From: a bacterium
GTDB lineage: Bacteria; Pseudomonadota; Alphaproteobacteria; Caulobacterales; Caulobacteraceae
DNA: 35,252 nt
Assembly: GCA_030824495.1 (NCBI GenBank)
Contig: JAVBXP010000081.1
Coordinates: forward strand, 1 to 35,252
Reading direction: 5' to 3'
Made by a program: the position numbers and the translations under genes. Under the pieces are notes generated by a model that ran no database searches, was not told the DNA's origin, and saw only the letters and a program-made list of their open reading frames with translations. This document shows, piece after piece, positions 25,553-33,809 of the stretch. Each line of letters begins with the position of its first letter. The first letter of the stretch is position 1.

Positions 25553-26254
25553 TTAGAAGGCGGCCTTCACCGAGATCACGACGCGGCTGTCGTAAATGTC
25601 GCCGAAATCGTGGGCGTCGGTGTCGTGGTAGCGCAGGTCGAAGCCCACGACGTCGTTCAGGGCATAGCTGACGCCCAGGTTCCAGGTGGTGTAGTCGCCG
25701 TCATAATCGACGTCCTGGTAGCCGAGGGCGCCGGAGACGGTGAACTTCTCGGCGATCGGGGCCGAGGCGTTCAGCTCGACATAGGTGGCCGGACCGGTTT
25801 CGCCGAAGAAGTCGTCCGAATAGTAGACGGCGGCGCCGACGGTGCCGGTGCCAACGGGGGCCGAGCCAGCCGCCTTGAACTCAACGTAGTCCTGGTCCGG
25901 CGCGCCCGAAGGGGCGTTGATGTAGCCGTAGTAGATGACGGCCAGATCGAGGTTGAACGGGCCGACAGTCGGCTTCACGCCGACGTACAGGTCGTATTCA
26001 GCGTCGGTGTCGTTGTTGAAATCGACGTTGGAAATCCAGGCGCCCGCGTAGCCCACGCCCCACAGGGTGGTGTCGACGCCGGCGAAGACCTGCGGATTTT
26101 CGTCGGTCTGGCTCACGCCGCGGAACACGTAGTCGCTGGCGGCGCCGGCGTTGAAGGAGAAGTCGAACGGCGAGGTCGACTCTTGGGCCAGGGCGGCGCC
26201 GCCCATGGCGATGGTCGCCGAAGCGGCGAGAAGCGTGGTTTTGAAAACGTTCAT
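25553..26254 (-). CDS. TorF-family putative outer-membrane porin
   Basis: The 233-residue product begins with a signal peptide (MNVFKTTLLAASATIAMGG, cleaved near ALAQES). The mature sequence starts with FDFSFNAGAASDYVFRGVSQTDENPQVF, the conserved opening of the TorF/Gcw_chp family (PF09694). Repeated amphipathic strands follow, and it ends in VVISVKAAF, a terminal Phe as in outer-membrane barrels. It is probably a small barrel porin; the substrate is unknown. AGGGGA lies about eleven bases before the ATG. It stands alone between the polysaccharide genes and an SDR gene, with its own terminator and a 206-base upstream gap in which no clear promoter box is visible. Confidence 0.88.
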   Translation of the reverse strand: MNVFKTTLLAASATIAMGGAALAQESTSPFDFSFNAGAASDYVFRGVSQTDENPQVFAGVDTTLWGVGYAGAWISNVDFNNDTDAEYDLYVGVKPTVGPFNLDLAVIYYGYINAPSGAPDQDYVEFKAAGSAPVGTGTVGAAVYYSDDFFGETGPATYVELNASAPIAEKFTVSGALGYQDVDYDGDYTTWNLGVSYALNDVVGFDLRYHDTDAHDFGDIYDSRVVISVKAAF

Positions 26255-26460
26255 TGCGTTATTATCCCCTTATCCGACCGAGCTCTTGACCCGTCGTGGA
26301 ATGGAGATCGCCACGGGGGCGAGCGCCAGATCAACGCAAGCAGAGCTGAAGAGGGGCGGTACCTATTCGCTGTTCTATTTTTGAGCGTTAACAAAACCCG
26401 ATGCCGCGACTTTGGGCGCCGCCGTGTGGCTTCTCCGTCACACCGGTGATCAGGAGGCTA

Positions 26461-27264
26461 CTACCGCATCGAAAGTGGCGCGTATCCCAGGTGTGTCCCG
26501 GCATCCACAAGCAGAGTTTCGCCGGTTACATGGCGAGAAGCGGTGGAGGCCAGGAAGACGGCTGCGGCGGCGATGTCCTCTGCGGTGGAGGCCGCTTTCA
26601 GCGGGGTGGACGCTGCGGTGCTGTCGCGCATTTTCTGCGCACGCTCCGGGCCGACGCCTTTTCCAAACCAGGGCGTATCGATGAAGCCGGGGCAGATTGC
26701 GTTGACCCGGATCTTCGGGGCGAGCGCGCGGGCCAGCGACAGCGTCAGGGTGTTCATAGCGCCCTTCGAGGCCGCGTAGGGCACGGAAGAGCCAATGCCC
26801 GCGACGCCGGCGATCGAGGAGGTGTTGACCACGGCGCCTGGACGCGGCGCTGCTTCCAGCAGCGCGCGCGCCGCCCTGACCATCTGAAAGGCGCCGACGA
26901 CGTTGACGCTGTAGAGGTGGAGGAAGTCCTCGGCCGACACCGCGTCGAGGTCGGAATGGTTGGGTGCGAATTTCGTGGTGCCGGCGTTGTTGAACAGAGC
27001 GTCGATGCGTCCGAGCGGCTCGGCGGCGGCCGCGATCTTTCGGCAATCGGCGTCCAGGGCCACGTCGCCCTGCACCAAAACCGCCTTCGCGCCGTGGGCC
27101 TCGACCTGCCGTGCGGTCTCCTGCGCTTCATCGACGCTGCGGGCGTAGTTGATGACCACCGCCGCGGCGCCCCGGCTGGCGGTTTCGACGGCGATCGCGC
27201 GGCCAAGGCCGGTGGACGCGCCGGTCACGACGACGACGAAGTCTTCGAAATCCTTGCCGGACAT
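26461..27264 (-). CDS. SDR-family oxidoreductase
   Basis: The 267-residue classical short-chain dehydrogenase has the cofactor motif [26 protein letters not shown], the catalytic serine in [12 protein letters not shown] and [12 protein letters not shown] (Tyr-x3-Lys), and [10 protein letters not shown]. It resembles FabG and glucose-dehydrogenase-like enzymes and should use NAD(P)H, but the substrate is unknown. ATG 27264 is chosen because GGGGAGAG precedes it by about five bases; the same frame remains open far upstream across the divergent queF gene, which is not coding. It is divergent from queF with an 81-base shared promoter region and ends in a double TAG TAG. Confidence 0.92.
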   Translation of the reverse strand: MSGKDFEDFVVVVTGASTGLGRAIAVETASRGAAAVVINYARSVDEAQETARQVEAHGAKAVLVQGDVALDADCRKIAAAAEPLGRIDALFNNAGTTKFAPNHSDLDAVSAEDFLHLYSVNVVGAFQMVRAARALLEAAPRPGAVVNTSSIAGVAGIGSSVPYAASKGAMNTLTLSLARALAPKIRVNAICPGFIDTPWFGKGVGPERAQKMRDSTAASTPLKAASTAEDIAAAAVFLASTASRHVTGETLLVDAGTHLGYAPLSMR

Positions 27265-27345
27265 TGTTCTCTCCCCTGGGTTTTGTTGAACGTTGATAGC
27301 CGCTGCGTCGGTTGCCGCAAACCTCGCGGCGGGATAAATCGCGGC

Positions 27346-27801
27346 ATGGACGAAATGCATCTGACCCAGTTGGGCCGGCACGTTCAGGGCTTCGACAGCC
27401 CTGAGGCGGCGGTCCTGGAACGGGTCCCCAATCCGCAGAGCGACACGCTCTATCTCGCTCGCTTCACCGTGCCGGAGTTCACATCGCTGTGCCCGGTCAC
27501 CGGCCAGCCCGACTTCGCGCATCTGGTGATCGACTACGCGCCGGCCGATTGGCTGATCGAGTCGAAGTCGCTGAAGCTCTATCTGGCTTCATTCCGCAAT
27601 CACGGGGCGTTCCACGAGGACTGCACGGTGGCCATCGGTCGCAAGATCGTCGAGGTCGCCGCCCCACGCTGGTTGCGGATTGGCGGCTATTGGTTCCCAC
27701 GCGGCGGGATCCCCATCGACGTGTTCTGGCAGACCGGGCCTGTTCCGGACGGCTTGTGGGCCCCAGATCAGGGCGTAGCCACTTACCGGGGGCGAGGTTA
27801 G
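27346..27801 (+). CDS. queF: preQ0 reductase QueF (unimodular)
   Basis: The 151-residue enzyme reduces the nitrile of 7-cyano-7-deazaguanine (preQ0) to preQ1 with NADPH, in queuosine tRNA modification. [21 protein letters not shown] holds the catalytic cysteine and aspartate, and [20 protein letters not shown] is the family's ESKS substrate-binding motif. The length is that of the short (YkvM-type) class. ATG 27346 is chosen, giving an N-terminus typical of alphaproteobacterial QueF; ATG 27355 is also in frame. No preQ1 riboswitch pattern is seen in the short leader. No other queuosine gene is in the window. Confidence 0.95.
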   Translation: MDEMHLTQLGRHVQGFDSPEAAVLERVPNPQSDTLYLARFTVPEFTSLCPVTGQPDFAHLVIDYAPADWLIESKSLKLYLASFRNHGAFHEDCTVAIGRKIVEVAAPRWLRIGGYWFPRGGIPIDVFWQTGPVPDGLWAPDQGVATYRGRG

Positions 27802-28033
27802 AGGATAGCGCCGTGAAATTGGTTAATGGTCCCAGTGCGGACGGTTAACCATCGCTACGCGGAGACCTTACGAGAAGTATTCATTTAGTCGAGTACAACT
27901 CTGGATCTGCAGCAGAGCCTGCAGTTGGTCCGAATGCGTCAAAACGCGCCAGGGACGGTAGTCTATCGACTGGCGCTCCCCTGGTGCGCATGTTATGACG
28001 TCGTTGCCCATCTCTCCTGGGCGTGTCACATCA

Positions 28034-28063
28034 GGCCGGGCGGCGCGCCATCGCCGTCCGGCC
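28034..28063 (+). terminator. Hairpin between convergent queF and nitroreductase genes
   Basis: GGCCGGGCGGCG (28034-28045) and CGCCGTCCGGCC (28052-28063) pair with one mismatch around a six-base loop. On the plus strand it is followed by the moderately T-rich GTTGTGTGTC. The 279-base gap it sits in shows no gene; GGTTAA occurs twice, 22 bases apart, near 27821 and 27843. Confidence 0.5.
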
Positions 28064-28080
28064 GTTGTGTGTCTGGGCGG

Positions 28081-28692
28081 CTACGGGCGCCAAGTGCTGG
28101 TCAGGGCCTTCGCGTCGGGCCGCTCGCGCTCAAGCGGCGGCTCCTTGATCGAGCCGATCAGAATGAACCCAGCAACCTGTTCTTGCGCCTCAAGACCCAA
28201 AATCGCCTTGGCCTGAGTGTCGTAGGCGTACCAGTCGGTGATCCAGTTCGCGCCGTAACCCAGCGCCTGGGCCGCGTAGAGCAGGGTGGTGCACACCGCG
28301 CCGGCCGACAGGATCTGCTCCCATTCGTGGATGTCGCTGGCCTTGGTTCGCGAGATCACCGCGATGCAGGCAGGCGGGATCTTGAGTTTGGCGAGTTTGG
28401 CGACCGCCTTCACGTCGTTGCGCGAAGCGGCCAATTCTTGGAGGCGTGCGGCGAAGGCCGTCTTGTTCTCGCCTTCCAGCACGATGAAGCGCCACGGCGC
28501 GAGCTTTCCGTGATCGGGGACGCGGGCTGCGAGCGAGATCAGCGCTTCGATCTCGCCGGCGCTCGGCGCGGGCTCGCTCAGGGTGACGGCCGAAGAAGAC
28601 CGGCGGGCGGCCAGGAACTCGAGGAGCTCGGGCCGGGGCTTTTGCTCGACGGGAGTACCGAACTCGGGCGCGGCGGGCAGGGAGATGGTCAA
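28081..28692 (-). CDS. Nitroreductase family protein
   Basis: The 203-residue FMN-dependent oxidoreductase has RRSSSAVTLSEPAPS and ISLAARVPDHGKLAPWRFIVLEG, the FMN-binding start of the family. It then has SAGAVCTTLLYAAQALGYGANWITDW and a C-terminal GFILIGSIKEPPLERERP. The pattern is closest to YdjA-like small nitroreductases. The start is TTG 28692, with GAGG six bases upstream; no ATG lies early in the frame. It is convergent with queF and divergent from the NUDIX gene. The natural substrate is unknown. Confidence 0.9.
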   Translation of the reverse strand: MTISLPAAPEFGTPVEQKPRPELLEFLAARRSSSAVTLSEPAPSAGEIEALISLAARVPDHGKLAPWRFIVLEGENKTAFAARLQELAASRNDVKAVAKLAKLKIPPACIAVISRTKASDIHEWEQILSAGAVCTTLLYAAQALGYGANWITDWYAYDTQAKAILGLEAQEQVAGFILIGSIKEPPLERERPDAKALTSTWRP

Positions 28693-28770
28693 GGAGCGCC
28701 TCGTTAGCAGAACCGTTGGGAATGCTCTTTATTGGCGCTCTGCCATCGATCCACAAGGTCAGTTGAGAAT

Positions 28771-29385
28771 ATGTCGCAAAAACCTGCGTGGCTCAAAGCC
28801 CATGGAAAGCCCTGGAGTCAGGGCGCGGCGAAGACGGTTTATGAGAACCCCTGGATCAAGGTGACCGAGCAGGCGGCCATCGCCCCAACCGGCGCGCCGG
28901 CGACCTATGGCGTGGTCGGCTTCAAGAATTTGGCCTTGGCCATCCTGCCGATCCACGCGGACGGCAGCGTGGTCCTGGTCGGCCAGCACCGGTTCCCGTT
29001 CGGCGATTATAGCTGGGAGATCCCCGAGGGCGGCGGGCCGAAGGGCGAGGCGCCTTTGGACGGCGCCAAGCGAGAGCTGGCCGAGGAGGCGGGGCTTGCC
29101 GCCGGTGAATGGCGAGAAATTCTGCGGCTGCAGCTGTCCAACTCGGTGACCGATGAGTTGGCGATCGGCTATCTGGCCACCGAGCTTACGCCGGTCCAGG
29201 GCGTCCATCATGTTGACGACACTGAGGATATCGCCCAAGCGCGCGTGCCGTTCAGCGAGGCGTTGGAGGCGGCGACCAGCGGGCATATTCTTGACGCCCT
29301 GACAGTGGCGATGCTGCTCCGGGCCTACCATATGGCTCGGGAAGGGCATTTGCCGGATGCGCTCGCGCGCGCCATGCTAATATAG
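28771..29385 (+). CDS. NUDIX hydrolase (ADP-ribose pyrophosphatase-like)
   Basis: The 204-residue product has a complete NUDIX box, G-x5-E-x7-REL-x-EE-x-G, beginning at GGGPKGEAP and ending in RELAEEAGL. The N-terminal YENPWIKVTEQAAIAPTG and VGQHRFPFGDYSWEIPEGG resemble ADP-ribose and nucleotide-sugar pyrophosphatases, which clear nucleoside diphosphate derivatives. ATG 28771 is chosen over an in-frame ATG at 28732, which would add thirteen unconserved residues. The serine acetyltransferase gene follows after 28 bases, so the two are probably cotranscribed. Confidence 0.9.
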   Translation: MSQKPAWLKAHGKPWSQGAAKTVYENPWIKVTEQAAIAPTGAPATYGVVGFKNLALAILPIHADGSVVLVGQHRFPFGDYSWEIPEGGGPKGEAPLDGAKRELAEEAGLAAGEWREILRLQLSNSVTDELAIGYLATELTPVQGVHHVDDTEDIAQARVPFSEALEAATSGHILDALTVAMLLRAYHMAREGHLPDALARAMLI

Positions 29386-29413
29386 GGGACCGCCTTTGGG
29401 ACGGGAGGAGCCT

Positions 29414-30244
29414 TTGAGCCAACGCCTAGAAGTCATAGATCCGGCAGTGCCGCCGCCTGTCTGGGCGTCGCTACGGATGGAAGCCGAGCGGGCCGCTAAG
29501 GCTGAGCCGGCGCTCGCCTCGCTGCTGAATGCGGTGGTGTTGAGCCACGAGGACCTGGGCGACGCCCTGTCCTACCAGCTGGCGCGCAAGTTGGGCGACC
29601 AGGAGCTGCGGGCGATGAGCCTGCGCGAACTGGCCGACGCGGCCTATCGGAGTGATCCGCGGTTGGTCGGCGTGGCCGAAGCCGATCTGAAGGCGGTGTT
29701 CGAGCGAGACCCGGCCTGCAAGGGCTATGTCCAGCCGTTCCTGTTCTTCAAGGGCTTCCAGGCGCTGCAGACCCAGCGGGTCGCACACTGGCTATGGCAT
29801 CAGGGCCGTGAGACGATCGCGCTCTATCTGCAAAGCCGCATGTCGGAAGTGTTCCAGGTGGACATCCACCCGGCTACGCGGATCGGTTCGGGCGTGTTCA
29901 TCGACCATGGCACCGGCATCGTCATCGGCGAGACCGCAGTGATCGGCGACGACGTCTCGATGCTGCAGGATGTCACCCTGGGGGGCACGGGCGCCGAACG
30001 CGGCGATCGTCACCCCAAGATCGGCAAGGGCGTCCTGCTGGGCGCCGGGGCCAAGGTTCTGGGCAACATCGTCATTGGCGACTACGCGAAGATCGCCTCG
30101 GGTTCGGTGGTGCTGAAGCCCGTCCCGCCGCATTGCACGGCGGCCGGCGTGCCAGCCCGACTGGTCAACTGCCCGACCTGCGAGGAGCCGGCGCGGAGCA
30201 TGGACCACACCTTGGCCGAGGCGGTGTACGACTACGTCATCTGA
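29414..30244 (+). CDS. cysE: Serine O-acetyltransferase
   Basis: The 276-residue enzyme acetylates L-serine with acetyl-CoA, the first step of cysteine synthesis. It has the N-terminal helical domain, then the left-handed hexapeptide-repeat domain with VDIHPATRIGSGVFIDHGTG (catalytic His-Asp context), VIGETAVIGDDVSMLQ and LGGTGAERGDRHPKIGKGVLLGAGAKVLG. The C-terminus ends in AEAVYDYVI; plant and bacterial CysE often end with Ile, which inserts into the partner OASS (CysK). TTG 29414 is taken as the start because GGGAGG lies five to six bases upstream; TTG 29396 is in frame but lacks a site. Its 3' end overlaps the convergent MFS gene by eight bases. Confidence 0.94.
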   Translation: MSQRLEVIDPAVPPPVWASLRMEAERAAKAEPALASLLNAVVLSHEDLGDALSYQLARKLGDQELRAMSLRELADAAYRSDPRLVGVAEADLKAVFERDPACKGYVQPFLFFKGFQALQTQRVAHWLWHQGRETIALYLQSRMSEVFQVDIHPATRIGSGVFIDHGTGIVIGETAVIGDDVSMLQDVTLGGTGAERGDRHPKIGKGVLLGAGAKVLGNIVIGDYAKIASGSVVLKPVPPHCTAAGVPARLVNCPTCEEPARSMDHTLAEAVYDYVI

Positions 30245-31409
30245 CGGGCGCCGTAGCTGCGGTCAGCCCCTCGGCCTGCGCGACATAGTATCGACGTAGC
30301 AGGACGAAGGCCGCGGTCGTTCCCAATAGCGAAAGCAGGATCGCGGCCGACAGCGGCGCGCCCGCCCACAGTAGTGCAGCTGCGGCCAGGCAGCCGGCCG
30401 CGCCGCCCGCATCCCATCCGCCCTCGGTCGCGACGTGGAAGCGTAGCGTGCAGGGTGAGGCTTGGGACTGGTTGTAGACCGCCGTCATCATGGTTGGGGT
30501 GTAGAAGGCGTTGACCAGCGCGCCCGCGGCATTGGCCACGACCGCGATGGCGGGGTGGCCGTATCCGTTCGCCCGGAAGATCAGGGTCGCGGCCATCGCG
30601 CCAACCGCCAGCCAGACCGCGCGTCGGCCGTGACCGGCGTCGATGAAGCGTCCCAGAAGTAGGCCGGTGATCGCCCCGGCGATCGCGGCGAGCGCCATCG
30701 CGCCGCCGAACGCCGCGAAGCTCTCCCCCAGGGAGATGAACAGCGCAATCTGCCATACGAAGACGTATCCGGCCGCGGTCCAGCCATCGGCTGCGAACAT
30801 CAGTATGCCGGGCAGAGCCGCGCGGAAGGAGCCTGGCGCCTCGGCGGCGATCAGGACGTTGGGCGTGCGCAGCAGCGGCAACGCAGAGAGCATCAACACC
30901 ACCGCGGTCGCGCCAAAGGCTATGCGGGGACCTAGGGTGACGAGGGCCCAGCCGGTCAACAGCGGCGCGGCGATTCCGACTACGGCGGCCAGGGCTTCGC
31001 GGGCCCCGATCTGATGCCCCCGGTGCTCGGCGTCGCCGAGAGAGGCGAAGTAGGCGTGGTAGGAGGTCCAGTAGAAGGTGTCGCCGAGTGACGAGACCAG
31101 GCACAGCACGAGCAGCGGCCAGCCGACGCCTTGCACCTCGGCCAGCAGGGGATACTGCAGGGCGGTCAGGATCGTGCCGGCGATCACCAGGGGCTTGAGG
31201 CCGTAGCGCTTGCCCAGCACCAGCACCCACGGACGAATGAAGAACCGTCCGACAAGGATCGCAGCCAGCGACGCCAAGACGCCGTGGGCAGGAACGCCCG
31301 CGCGCAGCAGGAAGACGGCGAAAAAGGCGCCGCCGCCGCTGAGCGCAAGGGCGTGGACGCCGTAGTGCAGATTGAGCAGATTGACGGTGGTGTTGCGGAA
31401 GAACGCCAT
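30237..31409 (-). CDS. Major facilitator superfamily transporter
   Basis: The 390-residue protein is hydrophobic throughout, with about twelve predicted membrane helices and short charged loops such as LGKRYGLKPL (loop 2-3 type, MFS signature) and GRFIDAGHGRRAVW in the equivalent loop of the second half. It fits a two-lobed major facilitator. The start at ATG 31409 gives MAFFRNTTVNLLNLHYGVHA; a TTG at 31433 is in frame. A second long reading frame overlaps it in another phase but is rich in Arg and Pro and not credible. The substrate is unknown. It converges on cysE and is divergent from the DUF3126 gene. Confidence 0.88.
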   Translation of the reverse strand: MAFFRNTTVNLLNLHYGVHALALSGGGAFFAVFLLRAGVPAHGVLASLAAILVGRFFIRPWVLVLGKRYGLKPLVIAGTILTALQYPLLAEVQGVGWPLLVLCLVSSLGDTFYWTSYHAYFASLGDAEHRGHQIGAREALAAVVGIAAPLLTGWALVTLGPRIAFGATAVVLMLSALPLLRTPNVLIAAEAPGSFRAALPGILMFAADGWTAAGYVFVWQIALFISLGESFAAFGGAMALAAIAGAITGLLLGRFIDAGHGRRAVWLAVGAMAATLIFRANGYGHPAIAVVANAAGALVNAFYTPTMMTAVYNQSQASPCTLRFHVATEGGWDAGGAAGCLAAAALLWAGAPLSAAILLSLLGTTAAFVLLRRYYVAQAEGLTAATAPVR

Positions 31410-31649
31410 GGGGCGGCTGTCCCAAAAGCCCAATGTGGGCGAGAATCAACGCTGGCCGAGGCGCGACCTGGGCTCTCGTCTCAGGAGCGATGGGTTGATC
31501 AGCCGGCCACTGGCCATTCCTTTGCGATCTGATCTAGGTTTCTTACGCCGCTGGGCGACGGACGTCCCCAGGAATACGAACCGGCACGGTTTCCTCACGG
31601 CTGCAAAGCGATGTAGGTTCCGCCACTGTTGAATTCGAAGGAGCATGGC

Positions 31650-31859
31650 GTGCTGGACGAGAGAACTATCCGCAAGGTCGAAGGCCATCTGCGCGGCACC
31701 TTCGCCAATGCGCGGATCACCCTGGTTCCCCGCCCCAAGCAGAAGGACTCCGCCGAGGTCTATATCGGCGAGGAGTTCATCGGGGTCGTCTTCGAGGACG
31801 AGGACGGCGATGGATCGTTCATGTTCGAGATGGCCATCCTGGCCGAAGACCTGCCCTAG
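31650..31859 (+). CDS. DUF3126 family protein
   Basis: The 69-residue acidic protein starts at GTG 31650 with AAGGAG seven bases upstream. It has RTIRKVEGHLRGTFANARI, LVPRPKQKDSAEVYIGEEFI and a very acidic VVFEDEDGDGSFMFEMAIL, as in the alphaproteobacterial DUF3126 family. The function is not known. An in-frame TTG at 31629 precedes the ribosome site and is less likely. It is convergent with phoH, with a shared hairpin terminator between them. Confidence 0.88.
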   Translation: MLDERTIRKVEGHLRGTFANARITLVPRPKQKDSAEVYIGEEFIGVVFEDEDGDGSFMFEMAILAEDLP

Positions 31860-31927
31860 GCTTGGTCTTCCGACTTCGCTCTGGCGAGGTCGGGCGCCGC
31901 GCGATCCGGCGATGGCGAAGCAAACGA

Positions 31928-31954
31928 GAGCCGGCTCCAGCGCGGAGCCGGCTC
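31928..31954. terminator. Bidirectional hairpin terminator between DUF3126 and phoH
   Basis: GAGCCGGCTCC (31928-31938) and GGAGCCGGCTC (31944-31954) are perfect inverted repeats around a five-base loop. It lies midway between two convergent genes; on the minus strand a modest T-rich stretch (CGTTTGCTT) follows, on the plus strand none. Confidence 0.65.
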
Positions 31955-31971
31955 CAGTCTGGGCTAGAGCC

Positions 31972-32742
31972 TCAGAGCACGCCCAGCATCTCGGCCACCA
32001 GCGGGTGGCGGACGATATCCACATCCTTCAGACGAACGACGGCGATGTTGTCGAGCGCGTCGAACTTCTCGGCCACGGGGCCGAGGCCTGAAAGCTCTGG
32101 CAACAGGTCCGATTGGGCCGGGTCGCCCGTCACCACCATGGTCGAATGCCAACCGAGGCGGGTCAGCAGCATCTTGAGCTGGCCGTAGGTGCAGTTCTGC
32201 GCCTCGTCGATGACCACGAAGGCGTTGTTAAGCGTGCGGCCGCGCATGAAGCCGACCGGGGCGATCTCGATAGCGCCTTCCGCCATGAGCGCGCGGACCC
32301 GCTTCATCGACAGGCGGTCCGACAAGGCGTCGTAGAGCGGGCGCAGATAGGGGGCGAGCTTGTCCTCTGCGTCGCCCGGCAGATAGCCGATGGATTCGCC
32401 GGCCTCGACCGCGGGACGTGACAAGACGATGCGGCCCACCCGGCCGGCCTCGAGCGCCTCCACGGCCTTGGCGATGGCCAGATAGGTCTTCCCCGTGCCG
32501 GCGGGACCGAGCGCCATGACCAGGTTCTTGGCGTCGATGGCGTCCATCAACTCCTGCTGGCCCTTTGACTTGGCCTTGATGGTCTTCACATAGCCCTGGT
32601 CGCGATCCTCATTATTGTTGTTGTGAGCCAAGGGAGACCAGGCGCGCTCCACCGGGAGACGGCGAATTTTCGCGTCACCCTCGAACTGTCCGGCGTCGAA
32701 CGCGCCTTCGCGCAGTTGTCGCTTCATCGCTCGCTTGGTCAT
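31972..32742 (-). CDS. PhoH family ATPase
   Basis: The 256-residue product has the PhoH ATPase core: GPAGTGKTYLAIAKAVEAL (Walker A, near residues 79-97), VLSRPAVEAGESIGYLPGD, GFMRGRTLNNAFVVIDEAQN (Walker B) and VVTGDPAQSDLL. It is a short PhoH-like protein with an asparagine-rich stretch (HNNNNEDRDQ) near residue 40. PhoH proteins are linked to RNA metabolism and phosphate stress, though the biochemical role is not settled. The start is well supported: GGAGG lies about six bases before ATG 32742. A minus-strand terminator sits just upstream. Confidence 0.93.
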   Translation of the reverse strand: MTKRAMKRQLREGAFDAGQFEGDAKIRRLPVERAWSPLAHNNNNEDRDQGYVKTIKAKSKGQQELMDAIDAKNLVMALGPAGTGKTYLAIAKAVEALEAGRVGRIVLSRPAVEAGESIGYLPGDAEDKLAPYLRPLYDALSDRLSMKRVRALMAEGAIEIAPVGFMRGRTLNNAFVVIDEAQNCTYGQLKMLLTRLGWHSTMVVTGDPAQSDLLPELSGLGPVAEKFDALDNIAVVRLKDVDIVRHPLVAEMLGVL

Positions 32743-33063
32743 CTAGGCCTCCACAGGGGCAAGAAAAAAGGGCGATGCCGGAATGGCTCGCCCTTGAGGA
32801 TCGATGGAATGTGCAATGAGGCGGCGGTGGCGCGCGCAGCGGCCTGGAGGCTCGCTTCCGGTTCGGGTTCCGGGCGGGGATTCCCGCCGAAGCAAACGCA
32901 ACACCTGATACCCCCGCCTGAACGCAAGGCCGCGAACCGAACGCCGGCTAGCGGCGTGATACGGAAGGGGCTATCGCCCTTTCGAATCGCATCACTAGAA
33001 TGATGGTAACGCGGTTTATGAACGGTTAAGCACGCGATCTAAAACAATAAACGGGGTGTACGG
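32743..33063 (-). other. Intergenic region with a minus-strand terminator and hairpins; possible small RNA
   Basis: The 321 bases between phoH and the gamma-carbonic-anhydrase gene hold no credible protein. Several GC hairpins occur: ACGCCG/CGGCGT near 32941-32957, AAGGG/CCCTT near 32965-32982, and GGCGGG/CCCGCC near 32873-32888. They are followed on the minus strand by an intrinsic terminator at 32764-32795. A transcript starting near 33000 and ending there would be about 200-250 nt. It could be a small RNA or a phoH leader under attenuation. No known RNA family was recognised. Confidence 0.35.
32764..32795 (-). terminator. Intrinsic terminator just upstream of phoH
   Basis: On the minus strand AAGGGCGA and TCGCCCTT pair around a twelve-base loop and are followed directly by TTTTTCTTGCC. 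It lies 22 bases ahead of the phoH start codon on the same strand, so it ends something transcribed from upstream where no protein gene is visible. Confidence 0.75.
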
Positions 33064-33594
33064 ATGGGTGTCTATAACTTGGGCGATGTAGCGCCCGAAC
33101 TGCCCAATGAAGATGAATACTGGATTGCGCCCACGGCCGCAGTGCTTGGGCGGGTGATTCTCAAGAAGAACGCGTCGGTATGGTTCGGCGCGACGATTCG
33201 CGGCGACAACGACCCCATCACCATCGGCGAGAATTCCAACGTCCAGGACGGCAGCGTCCTGCACACCGACACCGGCGTGCCGCTGACCATCGGCTCCAAC
33301 GTCACCGTCGGCCACATGGTGATGCTGCACGGCTGCACGATCGGCGACAATTCGCTGATCGGTATCGGCTCGATCATTCTGAACGGCGCCCGCATTGGGA
33401 AGAACTGTCTGATCGGGGCGAACTGCCTGATCACCGAAGGCAAGGAGATCCCGGACAATTCGCTGGTGATGGGCGCGCCGGGCAAGGTGGTTCGTGAGAT
33501 CAGCGACAGTCAGGCCCGCGTCATCGCCGGCGGCGCCTTGCACTATGTCGAGAACTGGAAGCGCTATCGCGCCAGCCTGAGCCAGACCGCCTGA
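33064..33594 (+). CDS. Gamma-carbonic anhydrase family protein
   Basis: The 176-residue protein has a left-handed beta-helix of hexapeptide repeats: [64 protein letters not shown] and [19 protein letters not shown]. The metal ligands of gamma-class carbonic anhydrases (His in VLHTD, and two in VGHMVMLHG) are visible. It resembles PaaY and YrdA; whether it hydrates carbon dioxide or transfers acyl groups is not certain. GGGGTG precedes the ATG. A 70-codon gene follows after two bases, likely in the same transcript. Confidence 0.92.
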   Translation: MGVYNLGDVAPELPNEDEYWIAPTAAVLGRVILKKNASVWFGATIRGDNDPITIGENSNVQDGSVLHTDTGVPLTIGSNVTVGHMVMLHGCTIGDNSLIGIGSIILNGARIGKNCLIGANCLITEGKEIPDNSLVMGAPGKVVREISDSQARVIAGGALHYVENWKRYRASLSQTA

Positions 33595-33596
33595 TC

Positions 33597-33809
33597 ATGG
33601 ATGTCCGCGTCCTGGTGGATATCGCGATCGACGAAGACCCGCGGGCTCCCTGCCTGTGGGTTCCGTCTGAAGGATGGGCCGAATTCTGCGCGGCGATAGA
33701 CCAGCGGCCCAATCTGATCGGCGCGGTGATCTATCGCAACAAGACCATACGCGATGGGGGCCCGCTGACCGATATCGTCACCGGTTCCGATCAGGGCCGC
33801 CGCGGCTAG
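33597..33809 (+). CDS. Small conserved-looking protein of unknown function
   Basis: The 70-residue product starts at ATG two bases after the gamma-carbonic anhydrase stop, so it is probably translated with it. It opens with VRVLVDIAIDEDP and has an LWVPSEGWAEFCAAIDQ helix and VIYRNKTIRDGG. No signal peptide, membrane helix or known motif is seen. It ends in TAG overlapping the TAG of the convergent phosphotransferase by four bases. The compact operon position supports a real gene; its role is unknown. Confidence 0.65.
   Translation: MDVRVLVDIAIDEDPRAPCLWVPSEGWAEFCAAIDQRPNLIGAVIYRNKTIRDGGPLTDIVTGSDQGRRG

Noticed and set aside
27265..27345. Possible preQ1 riboswitch ahead of queF
   Set aside because: The 81-base leader is shared with a divergent gene and has no C-rich loop or A-rich tail of the known preQ1 aptamers.
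26401..27801. A 466-codon frame on the plus strand that ends in queF
   Set aside because: Only the last 151 codons resemble QueF; the earlier part is the complement of the SDR gene, with Arg/Gly/Asp-rich content and no ribosome site.
27819..27850. Two GGTTAA elements 22 bases apart downstream of queF, resembling halves of a CtrA site
   Set aside because: The spacing does not fit TTAA-N7-TTAA, and the site lies between convergent genes where no promoter is needed.
30232..31449. A 405-codon frame on the minus strand overlapping the MFS transporter
   Set aside because: It is Arg/Pro-rich and has no membrane helices, whereas the overlapping phase encodes a proper twelve-helix transporter.
32739..32927. 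A 62-codon minus-strand frame ending in the phoH start (possible leader peptide)
   Set aside because: It crosses the intrinsic terminator hairpin and has no ribosome site or recognisable content.
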